Below, one piece after another: positions 23,187-33,955 of a stretch of DNA of 64,000 nucleotides; position 1 is the stretch's first letter; each line of letters starts with the position of its first letter. Source of the stretch: Rosellinia necatrix (Eukaryota > Ascomycota > Sordariomycetes > Xylariales > Xylariaceae). The stretch is from the NCBI GenBank assembly GCA_021209875.1, contig JAGYVD010000009.1, forward strand, positions 2,852,001-2,916,000. Reading direction: 5' to 3'. The notes below the pieces were generated by a model, which had not been told where the DNA came from, did not search any database, and saw only the letters and a program-made list of their open reading frames with translations. A program made the translations under genes and the position numbers.

Positions 23187-23950
23187 ATGGCGAATCAGAA
23201 GTCACTGGTCCTCATCATTGGGGGTTCGTTCACTCCTATGAATCCTATGAATCCCAATCTCCAGCAGCCTCGGGGATTCTCTTCCTAACTACCTATATCT
23301 CCTTTTGTGGCCCAGGCATCACGAAACCCATCGCAACGCCATCCATCTGCGAAAGCCTTCCTCCCTCCTCCCTCCCTCCCTCCCACCCCAGACTTAGACG
23401 CCCTAGTAAACAACGCCGGCATCGCCAGCAGCCCAGGATCCCTCGCGGGGCAGATGGTAGGTAGCGTGCTTCCGCGCGAGCGCGCGCGGTCGGCGCGCAG
23501 CCGACCGCGACGACGGACGCCTTCGCGCCGCTCTCCTGCGGGGGCGGCGGTCGTCGACGACGGAATCCGGGGGTTTACGGGGCGACGCCGCGCATCGTGA
23601 ACGCGACGAGCGGCACGGGCTCGATCGGAAACCACCGCATTTGGACCCGGAAGGGTTCCGGGGACCGGGTGGAAACGCGATCCAGGCGGTTGGCGTACCG
23701 CGCGTCCGCCGGGGTTCAGGGGTCTTTCCTCTACGGGCCCCGGGTCCGACCGTGTCTGACCTCTCGCCTGCCAACGCCAACGCCGCCGGCGACCCGCGCA
23801 TTGAAGCCTACCGCTGTCGCTGCGCCGTCCCATCGTCGAGATGGTCCGCCGCGAGCGCGGTGCTGATGCTGGCACTTTTTGTCGAGTACGGGTGCGCGGC
23901 GCCGTTCCCTTGGTTGGTGGAACAATGGAATGAGGGGAAGGGGGCGTATG
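23187..23950 (+). pseudogene. Short-chain dehydrogenase/reductase pseudogene, multiple frame breaks
   Basis: SDR pieces occur in the right order but in different frames. The start is MANQKSLVLIIGG, then a GT...AG gap of about 95 bp (from about 23224 to 23315), then GITKPIATPSICESL. Next comes DLDALVNNAGIASSPGSL (from about 23396), which carries the NNAG motif, followed by TTDAFAPL in another frame (near 23512) and GATPRIVNATSGTGSIGN (near 23580-23636). MDPEGFRGPGGNAIQ (23641 onward) and VSDLSPANANAAGDP (from about 23752) share a further frame, then PIVEMVRRERGADAGTF, and VEYGCAAPFPW after a run of T. No YxxxK active-site segment can be read in any frame. At least four or five frame changes are needed, so the copy cannot make a working enzyme as given. 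It is much more GC-rich than its flanks. Sequencing or assembly error is the alternative explanation. Confidence 0.8.
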
Positions 23951-23952
23951 GA

Positions 23953-23987
<35 letters not shown>

Positions 23988-25059
23988 TGATAAACTGGCT
24001 TTCGCTGGTATGTCTATCGAAGTCACGATTCGGGACGAGTTATCACAGCCATCGCGATTTCAGCCCACGGTGCGCTGCGGGCGACTTTTAGGGGGGCGCG
24101 GGCTAAGGGAAATGTAGGGAAATCCGTTACGCTGCTAAAAGAATATCATGTCTACACCCTCGCGGCTATTGCTTATGTGCCATTTATTTTGCAACGTTGG
24201 ATTTGCGGATTTTCTACCTACCCACCTACTTAACCTAGGTGATTAGATTGCCGATCCTATCTGGGCTATCCCGCGTTGAAACTGTAGATATTGTAGGGAG
24301 ATTCTGCTCCCCGAGAATGATGTGATAACTTTAGAATTGCTGAGCGCTGAACCCTCCCTGCGTACACAAGAAATATATCATCTCGCTGTCATAAGCGTCT
24401 ATAGTAATCCTATTTAAGCACGGAATATAACGGTGTATGGGTTCGTGGCCTGTAGCGAGTCATTGCCTTAAGGGCTTGATTCGCAGGGTACGTGTGCACA
24501 ACAGGTCTAGAGGACGGGTGAGTATTGGAGCCAAAAATTAAAATTGACAACAGATTGAAGAAAGGTTTCATCTCCCTAGCATAGTGTAGACGGCTTGGGG
24601 GCACTCGACTTGAAGGACCACTACCCACGCTCGGAGTAACTATGATCATTAATAAAATGCTGTCTTGATGGCCACTCGCATATAACGGTAATATGTTTCG
24701 CGCAGATGGCCAATGACTCATAGAGAAATATCCCCGGATTACTCGGGCATCCGAGACAGTGGTCGGAGCCGGCGGTAGGATTTCACTAATAACGTACAAT
24801 GCGTTCATTGTAGGTAAGTTGGGGGGGGGGGTGGAGCGGAGCGCCAAGAGCGGCACCGGACAACCAACAAGGGGGACAAGACAAGACCGGCGAACCAGCC
24901 GAGGCGGGAAGGTTATATATAATAAGAGGCGTCCCCGACCCCTCTGGCGAGGGTAACTACCGCCCGGGGAAACAAAATACTATATATATATATATAATAC
25001 GTTTCGGGCAGTAGATCCAATTTGACTAGAAAAACGACACCCTATTTCACTTTCCACCC
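23951..25059. other. Intergenic spacer with (CT)n and (TA)n runs
   Basis: A CT microsatellite (23955-23983) directly follows the SDR pseudogene. A G10 run lies at about 24822-24831 and a (TA)n run at 24980-24996. No gene is supported. The minus-strand frame 24410-24856 lacks recognisable features. The last 80 bp are the promoter-proximal region of the dehydrogenase gene. Confidence 0.45.
23955..23983. repeat. (CT)n microsatellite
   Basis: About 14 uninterrupted CT dinucleotides at the end of the SDR pseudogene. Confidence 0.9.
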
Positions 25060-26179
25060 ATGACCTCCGTATCTCCGAGCCACGAAGCCCCCGCCCGCGT
25101 CGGGTGGATCGGGCTGGGCAGCATGGGCAACGCGATGGCGAAGAACATACACGCCCACCTGCGATCGCGAGACGGTGCATCGCTCCTCTTCCACAACCGC
25201 ACCGCGTCCCGCGGCGATGCGCTGGCGGCGCTCGGCGGCGAGCGCTGCGCGTCCGTGGCGGCGCTGGCGGCGCGCTGCGACGTCATCTTCGTCTCGGCGA
25301 GCGACGACGCGGCCGTCGAGTCGATCGTCGGGCAGATCGTCTCGGCCGGGCATGGGCCCGCCGGCAAGATCGTCGTCGACACGACGACGATCCACCCCGA
25401 CACGACGCGGGCCGTCGCGGAGACGCTGCGGGCGCGCGGCGCGCGGTTCGCCGCGGCGCCCGTCTTCGGCGCGACGCCCGTGGCGGAGCGGGGCGAGCTC
25501 CTCGTCGTGTTCGCGGGGCCGCGGGATCTATACGGGGCGATCGCGCCGATGCTGGAGGGCGTCATCGCGCGGAAGGTGCTCCGGGTCGGGGAAGAGCCGG
25601 AGAAGGCGACGTTGCTGAAGACGACAGGGTAAGTTTTCAATCACTTCGCGGACAGCATATCGCTTTTTCGCCCCCGTTACTTGAGTGAGCCGGGGGGCGA
25701 AGGGAAAAAAGGGGGGGAAGTGAAAGTGCGCTAACGCGGTAGGGAAATTGAAAAAAAAAAATAGAAATTTCGTCACGGCGGGCCTCATGGAGGTGATCGC
25801 GGAGGCCCATGTGCTGGCGGAGAAGACCGGGCTCGGGGCCGAGGCGCTGGAGCAGCTCCTGGCGCTCAACTACGGCACGGTGGCGCACTCCATCTCGACG
25901 CGGATGACGACCGGGGTCTACATGCCCGGGCGGGGCGAGGCCCCTTGGTCGGACCTCAATCTCGCCATCAAGGATGTCGGCCACGGCGTGGACAGTGCGC
26001 GGCGGGCTGGCGTGAGCCTGGACGTCGGCAGCGCTGCGCTCGCGCATTTAGAGAGGGCCAAGGCGTACTCCGAGGCCAACGGGCAACGCCCGCTCGACTC
26101 CTCGTCCTTGTATGGGATTGTGCGCCAAGACTCTGGGCTCGATTTTCGGACAGATCATGTCAAGGAGAGAGACCAATGA
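25060..26179 (+). CDS. 3-hydroxyisobutyrate dehydrogenase-family oxidoreductase (6PGDH-like)
   Basis: Two exons, 25060-25628 and 25765-26179, with a 136-bp intron (GTAAGT donor, A-rich end, AATAG acceptor, phase 2), giving 327 residues. The N-terminal Rossmann fold has the dinucleotide motif GWIGLGSMGNAMAKNI (residues 14-29). VDTTTIHPDTTR (near residue 109) is the family's substrate-binding serine/threonine region, here with Thr. APVFGATPVAERGEL follows, then the catalytic segment LLKTTGNFVTAGLMEVIAEA with Lys187 and Asn191, split by the intron. The C-terminal all-helical domain follows. Family members oxidise beta-hydroxy acids with NAD(P). Valine catabolism or succinic-semialdehyde-type reduction are options, and the substrate cannot be told. 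The gene is GC-rich relative to its flanks. The reading frame and splice phase are intact. Confidence 0.9.
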
Positions 26180-26771
26180 GGTGGCGCGTACGATGGCGTG
26201 TACGATGGCGTGTGTGTGTTATATTCATTAACGATGGGTGCTTATATCGCATCCCCTGTTGTGCAACTGTCAGCGGTTCGCGTCGCTTAGGCATTAAGCT
26301 CCATAGCCATGGTCAGCATTCTTATGATTAAGCGCTCACCTGGGAGCTCGCTTCATTCTCGATGATCATATGATCGTAGGTGGTATGGATGTTGGTATGC
26401 CCTGCTTGGAGCTTAAAGATTGTGGTCGATGGCGCGAGTGTGTTGTTCGATTATAGGAGGGACGGGCGATGGTAGATAATTGTAATGTATCTGCCACAGT
26501 CCATCTAGATGAGCATCTTGATATCATAGGGGAGTCGGAACGCTTACGTGACTTACATGCAGCCATAGAAGAACAGTGAGTAATCAAAGGGGGAACTGTT
26601 CTGTTTGGTGCGAGAAGTACCGGTTCTGAAGACATTTCCGTTCTTACTACCCCTATTTCTCGTATCAATGTATGGCGTCTTCAGGTTTAGACACATGATC
26701 AGGCATGGATGGACAAGGAAGAAACCGGGCCGAACCCGGGCTTGTTGGCGAAAAGCTGGCAACACATACCT

Positions 26772-26841
26772 GTAGAGATGGTAGAGATGGTAGAGATGGT
26801 AGAGATGGTAAAGATGGTAGAGATGGTAGAGATGGTAGAGA
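26772..26841. repeat. 9-bp minisatellite (GTAGAGATG)
   Basis: Seven to eight head-to-tail 9-bp units, one changed to GTAAAGATG. It lies inside short frames on both strands (a Met-Val-Glu repeat on plus, a Leu-Pro-Ser repeat on minus) that have no supported gene around them. Confidence 0.9.
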
Positions 26842-27212
26842 CGGATAGTTTGGATACCCAGGTAGTTTGTGCAAACCCAAGGCCGCGATGGATGTATAAT
26901 GTATATAGGACGCTCGGAATCTGTTCCCCTACAGGAGTGGCAGAGCTGGTATGGCAGGACTAAGACTCTACCTATTCAACCCAGATTGATATCTACCTCA
27001 GCAACCATATTGCTGCTCATCCTGTGTTAGGATATGCTCAGCAGTGGGCGGCACCAAGGTACTGACTGACTGTGCTAGGTTCTAGATATCCCTCCTCAGT
27101 GCTGCTCTGGGTTAATGCATCTTGTGCTAGCAGGCATTGTGTACCGGTATGAGTTGGCAACGGGTGAAGACTAGAAAGGCATGGCATGTAGTACAAGAAG
27201 GCACAAAGGAGG

Positions 27213-27222
27213 AAAAAAAAAA
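27213..27222 (-). terminator. Pol III-type T10 terminator
   Basis: A run of ten A on the given strand reads as T10 on the minus strand. It starts six bases after the 3' end of the tRNA-like element, the expected position and form of an RNA polymerase III stop signal. Confidence 0.6.
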
Positions 27223-27228
27223 GAGAGA

Positions 27229-27315
27229 CACCGTACCTCGGACTCGAACCGAGAATCTTCGGCTTAGGAGGCCGACGAGTTAACTGTGATTTTAGGTTAG
27301 CGACTCGATACTCCC
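27229..27315 (-). tRNA. tRNA-Arg(CCU)-like gene, degenerate 5' half
   Basis: On the minus strand the 3' half is clear: anticodon stem TCGGC/GCCGA closing a seven-base loop CTCCTAA (anticodon CCT, arginine AGG codon), a five-base variable loop AGATT, and a T arm CTCGG-TTCGAGT-CCGAG with the canonical B-box core GGTTCGAGTCC. A D stem GAGT/ACTC can be drawn, but it encloses about 22 bases instead of the usual 8-11. The 5' acceptor strand does not pair with the 3' strand GTACGGT. A T10 Pol III terminator follows. It is either a tRNA pseudogene with a D-loop insertion or an unusual gene. Confidence 0.45.
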
Positions 27316-27635
27316 AGTCGACCATTTGTTCTTTTCGACTTACCCATTTCTCTAGTACGGCTTGGTGGAAAAGTTAGTATCGGTGTATATCAGCAGGCGA
27401 AGGCACGGGCTCTCGAGGAGCAGGAGCGATTGGCTATCGGGCCATCCAGAGTTAGCCGCTGTTCTCCCTTCTTCCAGGTCGGCATTCACTACCTGCCTAG
27501 GTAGGTACTCCCACCCGGCAAACAGATCCATTGGTCTTGCTTTACCGTCTCATCGGAACCCTGCCTTGCTGGGGGATGCCTGTGCAATACGAAAAGTGAC
27601 AAGGAGCCTGCACTCATCCGGAGACCCCTAGAAGA

Positions 27636-27780
27636 CTGCCTACCTACCGTCTACCTATTGTCTACCTACCACCTACCTCTACCTACATCTACTACCTACA
27701 TCTACCACCTACCTCTACTGCCTACCTCTACCACCTCCCTATCACCACACACCACCTATCACCTACCTACTGCCTGCTTA
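27636..27780. repeat. CTACCTACC-rich simple sequence
   Basis: A pyrimidine-rich tract of CTACCTACC, CTACCTCTACC and CCACCTACC units. It is the densest occurrence in the window of the TACCTA/TAGGTA motif. Confidence 0.8.
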
Positions 27781-28617
27781 CTTACATATCTAAACTCCCT
27801 ACCCAGCAAACAGGAAATCTGCATCGACTGGGAAGTCAAAAAGTTATCCGGTTGAAGTTAATTGGATACCATTTATCGATACGACCCATCAATGCGGTTC
27901 ATAGAAACAGCTCTCTGGTCGTCCTCTATTATTGCTTGATACCGCTAACGCCGCAGTATGGGTATCTAGAATACCATACAGGCATGAAGATAGCTCCTTC
28001 TTCTTCTTCATCTTCCTCCTCCTCTTCGACGCCTGCTTAATACCCTTGAGCATTTATAGCACACTTATTATACCTCCCAATAACAAGGCACATGTACCTA
28101 ATACACCCACCGCATTGGTACTTAATCACCTCTTATCCACACTGACTTGAAGAAGGACAGAATCGCATCGATCACCGCTTCTGGCTTCTCCCGTCGCACT
28201 CAGTCCCGGGCCCCTATCTACAAGACCTGCAGGCGTGGTACCATGAACCGGCCCGGCCGGACCGTTCCCCCGTATCCTCGTGGCTCTCGATGGCGCCGGC
28301 GTGATGAAAACTCTCCCAGTCCCACCTGCTACCGATGGATGAACATGTGCATAGAACGTCGATCCGCTCACCAGCGCAGAGATTGCGGTGCCAATATGGG
28401 TACACTATGGAAACGCCATCCACAGCTACTCGTCGTTACAGTACACCCGCGGCTCGGCCCGGGCATAATCCTAGCCGGCCACGTTTTGTGCGAGACCTCG
28501 TCCGGCACTAACCTGGCATCCTTGCAAAGCGTAGTGCTCGAACATAGCCGCCGGCGCCGCCTCTGCGCTCATGCTCCGGGCAGGCTCAGCTTTTGCCGGC
28601 TGGGAACCCGAGCCGTA

Positions 28618-29076
28618 GGGTCGGGACCTGGTAGTACGGCGGCTGAGACGGATCGTCGACTCGAACACGTGCCGGATCCATCAAGTCCTGCCATGGCCGA
28701 GCTGGCTCCGCCGAAACGAATATGTGCTCAATGGCGCGGGAGACCTCCATATATCTAAGCCTGCGCACGAGGTAGACTAAATTGTGCACCAAGTTAGTGA
28801 GCACATAGCTGTTTTGGCTTGGGCTCCTGAAGGGATCACCGTGGCCATCCCCGCCATATGATCATTATCCCTCTAGTCCGTGGCGACAAGATGGTACCCT
28901 GCCTCGCTGACTCGGTAGCATGATATCGTCCCATGGGCACACAAAGCTCCGGGTGACTCGTGGCAGATGAAAACCAGCGGCTTTCCCGGATCCCTGAACT
29001 CGAGGACGTGACAAAAGGGGCCGCATGAGTCTTGGCAGTTGACGTAATCCTCCGTGACGCCGGCCGGGAGCTCCAT
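28618..29076 (-). pseudogene. Unrecognised minus-strand gene, probably decayed or unresolved exons
   Basis: Two protein-like pieces lie in sequence on the minus strand. From the ATG at 29076 comes MELPAGVTEDYVNCQDSCG, continuing with several cysteines to GYHLVATD and a TAG. About 75 bp further on, in a different frame, a second piece reads SYVLTNLVHNLVYLVRRLRY, then HIFVSAEPARPWQDLMDPAR and DDPSQPPYYQVPTLRLGFPAG before a TGA. A third stretch beyond it (near 28510-28570) also looks protein-like in another frame. An intron joining the first two is possible, but I find no clear donor. I recognise no family. Decay of a once-intact gene is the simplest reading. Confidence 0.35.
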
Positions 29077-29099
29077 TGGAGGCGAGTGGCTTCGCCGAT

Positions 29100-30590
29100 T
29101 AATCCCCGCTCATTTCCATTCATCTCCATTCCCGGTCTAGTATTTGCGGGCCGTCGTGCCAACTACGTATATATCGGAGCGTTTTGATGACAATTGAATT
29201 ACCGAAGCAAGGAAAACGGAAAAAAGTCGAGGGACCGAACGTTCCCCAGATGAAGTTGCATTAGTTACCCCGCCAGAGCGGCGTACCCGCCATTTCATAT
29301 GCTACGTTACGGTAGTCGACCCGGAGTATATTTGTCTGCTGTTAGATCTCGTATCTCAACATTTGAGGCTAGAACTGTTTTACAGGGTCGACTACCTACT
29401 TTACTGTGAACCTGATTTCTTGAGTGATTAGGATGAAGTTATAGTTGTGCACCTAGTTCGGCTTGCATTTTCTTGGCATCAAGACAACAGGCCATCAGCG
29501 CCCCCCAAGGCACGAAAAGAACTTCCTACGGGGTGGCTGATGATGCTGAAACAAGAAGACGGTCGATCCGAAATTAGATAGTAATTATAGAACAGTTTAC
29601 AGAAAATAAATCTGTCCGAATATTGAAAGGTTGTGCCGCATCACGGCTCAGCACGGATTCGATTGAACGAATTAGCTAAACGTTTTATCGACTAGTTATC
29701 TGGAAACATTACGATCATGCCACGTGCGCGACGGCCCTAACGCTTCCGCCAGGTAGCAGCTGTTAGGGACTAGGATCCTGATGAGGGCTTTTCCTATGCG
29801 TGTATGCGTGTCGGGATGGTCTCTCCTGGCTTAGGTTGTTGGGCTAGATTCGCTATGGCAGCGAAGTGATTGGGATTCATATATAATCTTATATAATTAT
29901 TTACACATTCAAACTCCTGATTATAGACGTTAAGGCTGTATGGTTTCTATGGAAGTGGTGTTTCCTAACAATTTGAAGCTGAGTTTATGTTGACGTCTAT
30001 CTTCTTTTTGTCTTTAAAGGGATTGGGAGTTAGGTTACTCATGAGGAAAGTTTGCTACGAGCTGTATTTTCGTGATAATTGGACGGGCATGATGTAACAT
30101 GTACTGGCAAGGTCAATGAAATCTTATTGGAACAAAATTGTTGTTTGAAGGTCCAGGTGACTGAGGCCTGATAGGTAGGCTAATGAGGTTGAAGGCCACG
30201 AGGCGGAAATTTTTAAAATAAAATAAAATGGGTTGGCAATGATAGTTGACTGGTTTTTCCATAAATATATTAAATAAATGATACCAAATAGATTAGAACA
30301 TGTTTTGATGAATCATACTACCTATTTGTTCACTTCCAACTGGGGTGCTTACCACAGTGCTTCCCCCCAAAGTAATACTAACCTCGAGAGATTACCGCGA
30401 TATAGGATTAAAGCCTTATTAGGTTTGGGATATTTCGCTGTACTCTCAGCATATCATGAAGCGAAGATGCCATGATTAGGGGTAATATATAATTTGATGT
30501 ATTTGAGGGATAGGCTTGAAGTCCACGCCTAATCCTATAACATCATATTCCTCCCTATAAATCTGCTCTTGCTGAAGTAGTTTTTGCATT
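29100..30590. other. Gene-free AT-rich spacer
   Basis: This is AT-rich DNA without a supported gene. Between about 29560 and 30280 it is particularly A/T-rich (runs such as TTTTTAAAATAAAATAAAATG near 30211-30230). The final 100 bp is the 3' flank of the PPCS gene. Confidence 0.5.
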
Positions 30591-32003
30591 TTACCTTGAT
30601 CGCTTCGCGGCCTTGAGGTTCTTTGCCATGACCGAGTCGACGTGCCTATCATGCAGCTCTTGTACCGCTGGAATAATGAGACTCTCAATCTCCATTTCGG
30701 GTTCGCCCTCCGGTAGGCTGGCTGGATCCATAGGCTCGTTACTGACTGTCTCTCCCACAGACTTCCCGCCACTTTCTCGTTCTGCGACACCGATCAAGTC
30801 TTCCACGCCACTGCCGCTGAGTGTCTTCTTGCGACGAGCGATGGGAACGCGAATCCACTGATCCTCCCGGCCGGGGCTGACGAATACAACCTCCCATTTT
30901 CGAGTCGTGAGCAAGTTGCCGATGACGAGGTGATGCTGGTATCGATTGAGTGAGTACTTGGCTTTGTGGACGAGGAGGCCAGGGTCCGTCTCAAGCTTGA
31001 AAGATACGATCATGCCTTCGGGTGCCCAGCCATCTACGAGGTTCTTTAGAAACTTGGGGACTGGGTCCAAGTCTATGATTAGCCTCTTGCTACGCGGCAC
31101 TGCCGGCGACGAGTCAAAGTTGTCGAATGCCTCATCCTCTTCGCCCCCCTTTTGCTGCTCTCGCTTCTCTGATGTGATCGTAGTTGGCCCTTGCTGCTTC
31201 TTTTCCGGTTGTAGCCTGTCCGTGGCATTTGTACTCTGAATCTTGTGCTCAGACATCCGCTCCGGCGGTACAAAAAAGTCGCTCACGGCGGCTGCAAGAT
31301 ATAGGAGCCCGTTTGGCCCCAGCGGGCGCATCAGTTGCGCCACTCCCCGTAGCTCATGTAGATAATCTGTGATGGTGACGAAAGGTAGCATGAGCAAGAG
31401 GTTTTGACGCTTGGCGGTGTTGTACTTGCGCAGAACACGTAACATCTTCTGTTGATGAGCTGGATTGGCTACGGCGCTACCGTCTTCCGCCTCATGCAAG
31501 AAATCCAAGAAGCAATCTGTCGAGTGACTGTAATGTCGACTGTAGGGCAGCAGGCTGAACTGGCGATGCAGGAATATGACGGCGTACCCAGCCTCTAGAA
31601 AATACTCTGCCGAAGTAGCACCACGTGTACCGGCGCTGAAGTTGTCGATGAAGCGCACGGTGTTCTTTTCTAGCGGCACTGTCGTGCCGCCCGATGTTAT
31701 CAGAACTACACGCCGGTTCGTAGCAGCATGATGACTGATGAACTCGTCGGCAGCAGCAATATGCTGGGGTAACGATTTGGGGGGCGAGTTGGAGCTGAAG
31801 TAGGCATTCTCAACCTCGTAGGAAGAGGCGGTGGTCTGAGTTAAGTCGCTAGCCATACTTTCTTGTGACGACGACGATGAGATAGACGACGCTCGTGAAG
31901 GAGGACGATTCTCTGCGATTTTGAAAGAAAGACTGAGAGCGGCAGAGGGATTCTCCAGCTTCGCACTACGTGGCGGGCACGTCGGTTCTGACTGCGAGGC
32001 CAT
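30591..32003 (-). CDS. cab2: Phosphopantothenate--cysteine ligase
   Basis: An intronless gene of 470 residues. The product joins cysteine to 4'-phosphopantothenate, the second step of coenzyme A synthesis from pantothenate. The fold starts near RRVVLITSGGTTVPLEKNTV, followed by RFIDNFSAGTRGATSAEYFL, the signature of eukaryotic PPCS. GPNGLLYLAAAVSDFFVP, then IIDLDPVPKFLKNLVDGWAP, MIVSFKLETD and YQHHLVIGNLL follow in the expected order. A Ser/Thr-rich N-terminal extension (residues 1-75) and a Lys/Gln/Glu-rich insert (about residues 255-290) make it longer than the yeast enzyme. A second in-frame ATG (MASDLTQ, about residue 50) could serve as start. The first ATG is chosen because it gives the longest frame and no other feature argues against it. 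Confidence 0.93.
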   Translation of the reverse strand: MASQSEPTCPPRSAKLENPSAALSLSFKIAENRPPSRASSISSSSSQESMASDLTQTTASSYEVENAYFSSNSPPKSLPQHIAAADEFISHHAATNRRVVLITSGGTTVPLEKNTVRFIDNFSAGTRGATSAEYFLEAGYAVIFLHRQFSLLPYSRHYSHSTDCFLDFLHEAEDGSAVANPAHQQKMLRVLRKYNTAKRQNLLLMLPFVTITDYLHELRGVAQLMRPLGPNGLLYLAAAVSDFFVPPERMSEHKIQSTNATDRLQPEKKQQGPTTITSEKREQQKGGEEDEAFDNFDSSPAVPRSKRLIIDLDPVPKFLKNLVDGWAPEGMIVSFKLETDPGLLVHKAKYSLNRYQHHLVIGNLLTTRKWEVVFVSPGREDQWIRVPIARRKKTLSGSGVEDLIGVAERESGGKSVGETVSNEPMDPASLPEGEPEMEIESLIIPAVQELHDRHVDSVMAKNLKAAKRSR

Positions 32004-32102
32004 GATGTTATTACTGATCTAGGAGGTAGGTCTGGGCACCTGGGTCTGAGGTCTATGGTAGGTAGTCTTCTACGCTTGTAGGAGGAAGAGAGATGGAAGA
32101 GG

Positions 32103-32203
32103 GACGAAAGATGAGAACCGAAAGATGAGAGCCGAAAGATGAGGCGACGGGCGAGAGGCGAGAGGCGAGAGATGGGAGATGGGAGATGGGAGATGAAAAG
32201 ATG
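32103..32203. repeat. Purine-rich tandem repeats upstream of PPCS
   Basis: Three 14-base GAAAGATGAGARCC-type units are followed by GAGAGGC and GATGGGA heptamers. The tract is strongly strand-asymmetric (purines on plus, pyrimidines on the PPCS sense strand), as in CT-rich fungal core promoters. Confidence 0.75.
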
Positions 32204-32321
32204 TGAAGATGCGGCAATAAAACTTCGTAGTCCAGGCAAAACACCAATTTTAGACGACGGTCTTCAGGTCTATTGCCTCTTTGGGGATGCTGCTGCGGAG
32301 AATGCCGGCTTATTTGAGAGG

Positions 32322-32360
32322 GGGGTGAGATTGAGATTGAGATTAAGATTGAGGATGACG
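32322..32360. repeat. (GAGATT)n hexamer run
   Basis: About five hexamers, GAGATT with GAAGATT-like variants, within the same PPCS upstream region. Confidence 0.7.
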
Positions 32361-33955
32361 GTGACGTTGTCGGGATGAGGCTTATATGGCCTCCGGCATC
32401 GAGAGCAATTGACCTCGGCCCCCGGACTTCCTGTTTCGGCAGTCTCAGATGGTAGGTAGCCGGCCCATGGGCTCTGGCCAGCAATGGCAACGTACAGCTT
32501 GAGGGGGCGGCAGGTCAGACAGCCTACCACTGCCATACAAGTAGCAAGTAGCAGCTACCTACTACGAAGTAGAAGCAGGTACGTACGTAGATGTAATGCT
32601 AGACGGCTTGCACTGCACTCGACCTCCTCTCCAGGAACGAACTAACAAACGTTGCAACTTACTGTATTCGGATGTTATCGAGATCAGATTAATCCCAGAT
32701 TGGCTGAATGGCGGGGGAAAAAGTCGCTCATGATAATCATATGTCAGCTACCAGTTATCTCGAGTCTTGTCGTTGGTAAGACTCTACTGGGAAGGTGAGT
32801 GTTCTGCTTATTTGATTCAATCTTGCTTTTTTATTGTTGCCTTCCCGCTGGCCTTGCGCGATTGGGCCAGACTTTGCGATTGATTGATTGGTTGGCCGGT
32901 CATACAGTCTTAATGGTGCCGGCGATGTTGTGATGCTGTGGTGCTGTAACAGTGGCCCCATCTTCGGCCATATTCGAGGTAGTGTAGGTAGGCTAGGATT
33001 CTACAAGTAGCACCGCAAGCCGCAGCGGGGCTCGGCCAATCGTCGGGTATCGGTTGAGCGGAGATGCTGTGCCGTCAGATAGATGTAGGTAGGCCCACTG
33101 TAACTCCGTAGCGTATAGTGTATGTACCTATCAACGTTTACTAAGAAGTACCTACTTGGAAATTGTGTAGGTAAGTACCAAGGACTTCAGAGCTTGTTGT
33201 TACTTATCTGTGCGTACCTAGTACCTATTCATGGGCTACATTTGCCCATCGCATATGGGTACCAATTAGTAACTGCCTAACTATGTATTATATGTATTAG
33301 TATTACAGTAGGTATTTCGAGTAGAACATCGATGTGACCTCTATAGACAACTACCTCTAGGCTCCAGTAGCGCATCTAAGTAGGCACCTAACCTAAGTAG
33401 GTAAGCTCAAAGGGTATCTACCTACTAGGTAGTTAGAGCCTAGATTAGGTACTGGAGATACCAAGCACTTGACACATGCTTGGTACCTATATACCAACTT
33501 TGTTAAGTAGACCGTTACATGTGCTCTATTTACTGAGCCAGATTGCCTTGATTCTTTGTACACAGCTCCAGCTACACCTTGAGCAAATGGTTATGACAAG
33601 CCAGTGGGGTTTAGGTACTTAATTACTAGGTAGTCTTTCAATGAACTACCTAATCCCTAGGATGCTCTCCACTGCCCCTAACCGCTTACTTTACCAACTT
33701 GACGGTGTACCTGAAGAAGTCAGATCCCTAGAAACGTGCAATCCCATCTCGGTATAATCTATAAGAATTAATCTATAAGAATGGATATTCCCCTTTCCAA
33801 AATTGCACCCCCAATTAACATTTTTGCTGTATCTATGCCCATAACGCTGCCTCGTCATATATAGCCATTCACATATTCATCGTATAGATCGAAGATCGTC
33901 GTTAATACCGTGATAAATTTCATTAATTACTCATCTGTAGCTGCCTGCGTTGCCG

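Larger units (their letters stand above)
26180..28600. other. Intergenic region with 9-bp minisatellite, CTACC repeats and a tRNA-like gene
   Basis: Apart from the tRNA-like element (27229-27315), the region holds a 9-bp minisatellite (26772-26841), a CTACCTACC-rich stretch (27636-27780), and short unassigned frames. The plus-strand frame 28147-28758 is open for 203 codons but is arginine-rich and unlike any family I know. It lies largely opposite a better-looking minus-strand protein and is probably its shadow. Confidence 0.4.
32004..33955. other. Intergenic region, purine-rich repeats then TACCTA-rich DNA
   Basis: The region upstream of PPCS has GAAAGATGAGA / GAGAGGCGAGA / GATGGGAGATGGGA repeats (32103-32203) and a GAGATT hexamer run (32322-32360). 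From 33060 to 33660 the DNA is dense in GTAGGTA, TACCTAC and CCTAGGTA words. No gene is supported. Confidence 0.5.

Noticed and set aside
24410..24856. Minus-strand open frame of 148 codons
   Set aside because: No motif, no splice partner, composition like surrounding intergenic DNA.
25047..25688. Several long frames overlapping the dehydrogenase exon on both strands
   Set aside because: GC-rich shadows; only one frame carries the Rossmann and catalytic motifs.
28147..28758. Plus-strand open frame of 203 codons
   Set aside because: Very arginine-rich, no family resemblance, and opposite a minus-strand sequence that looks more like protein.
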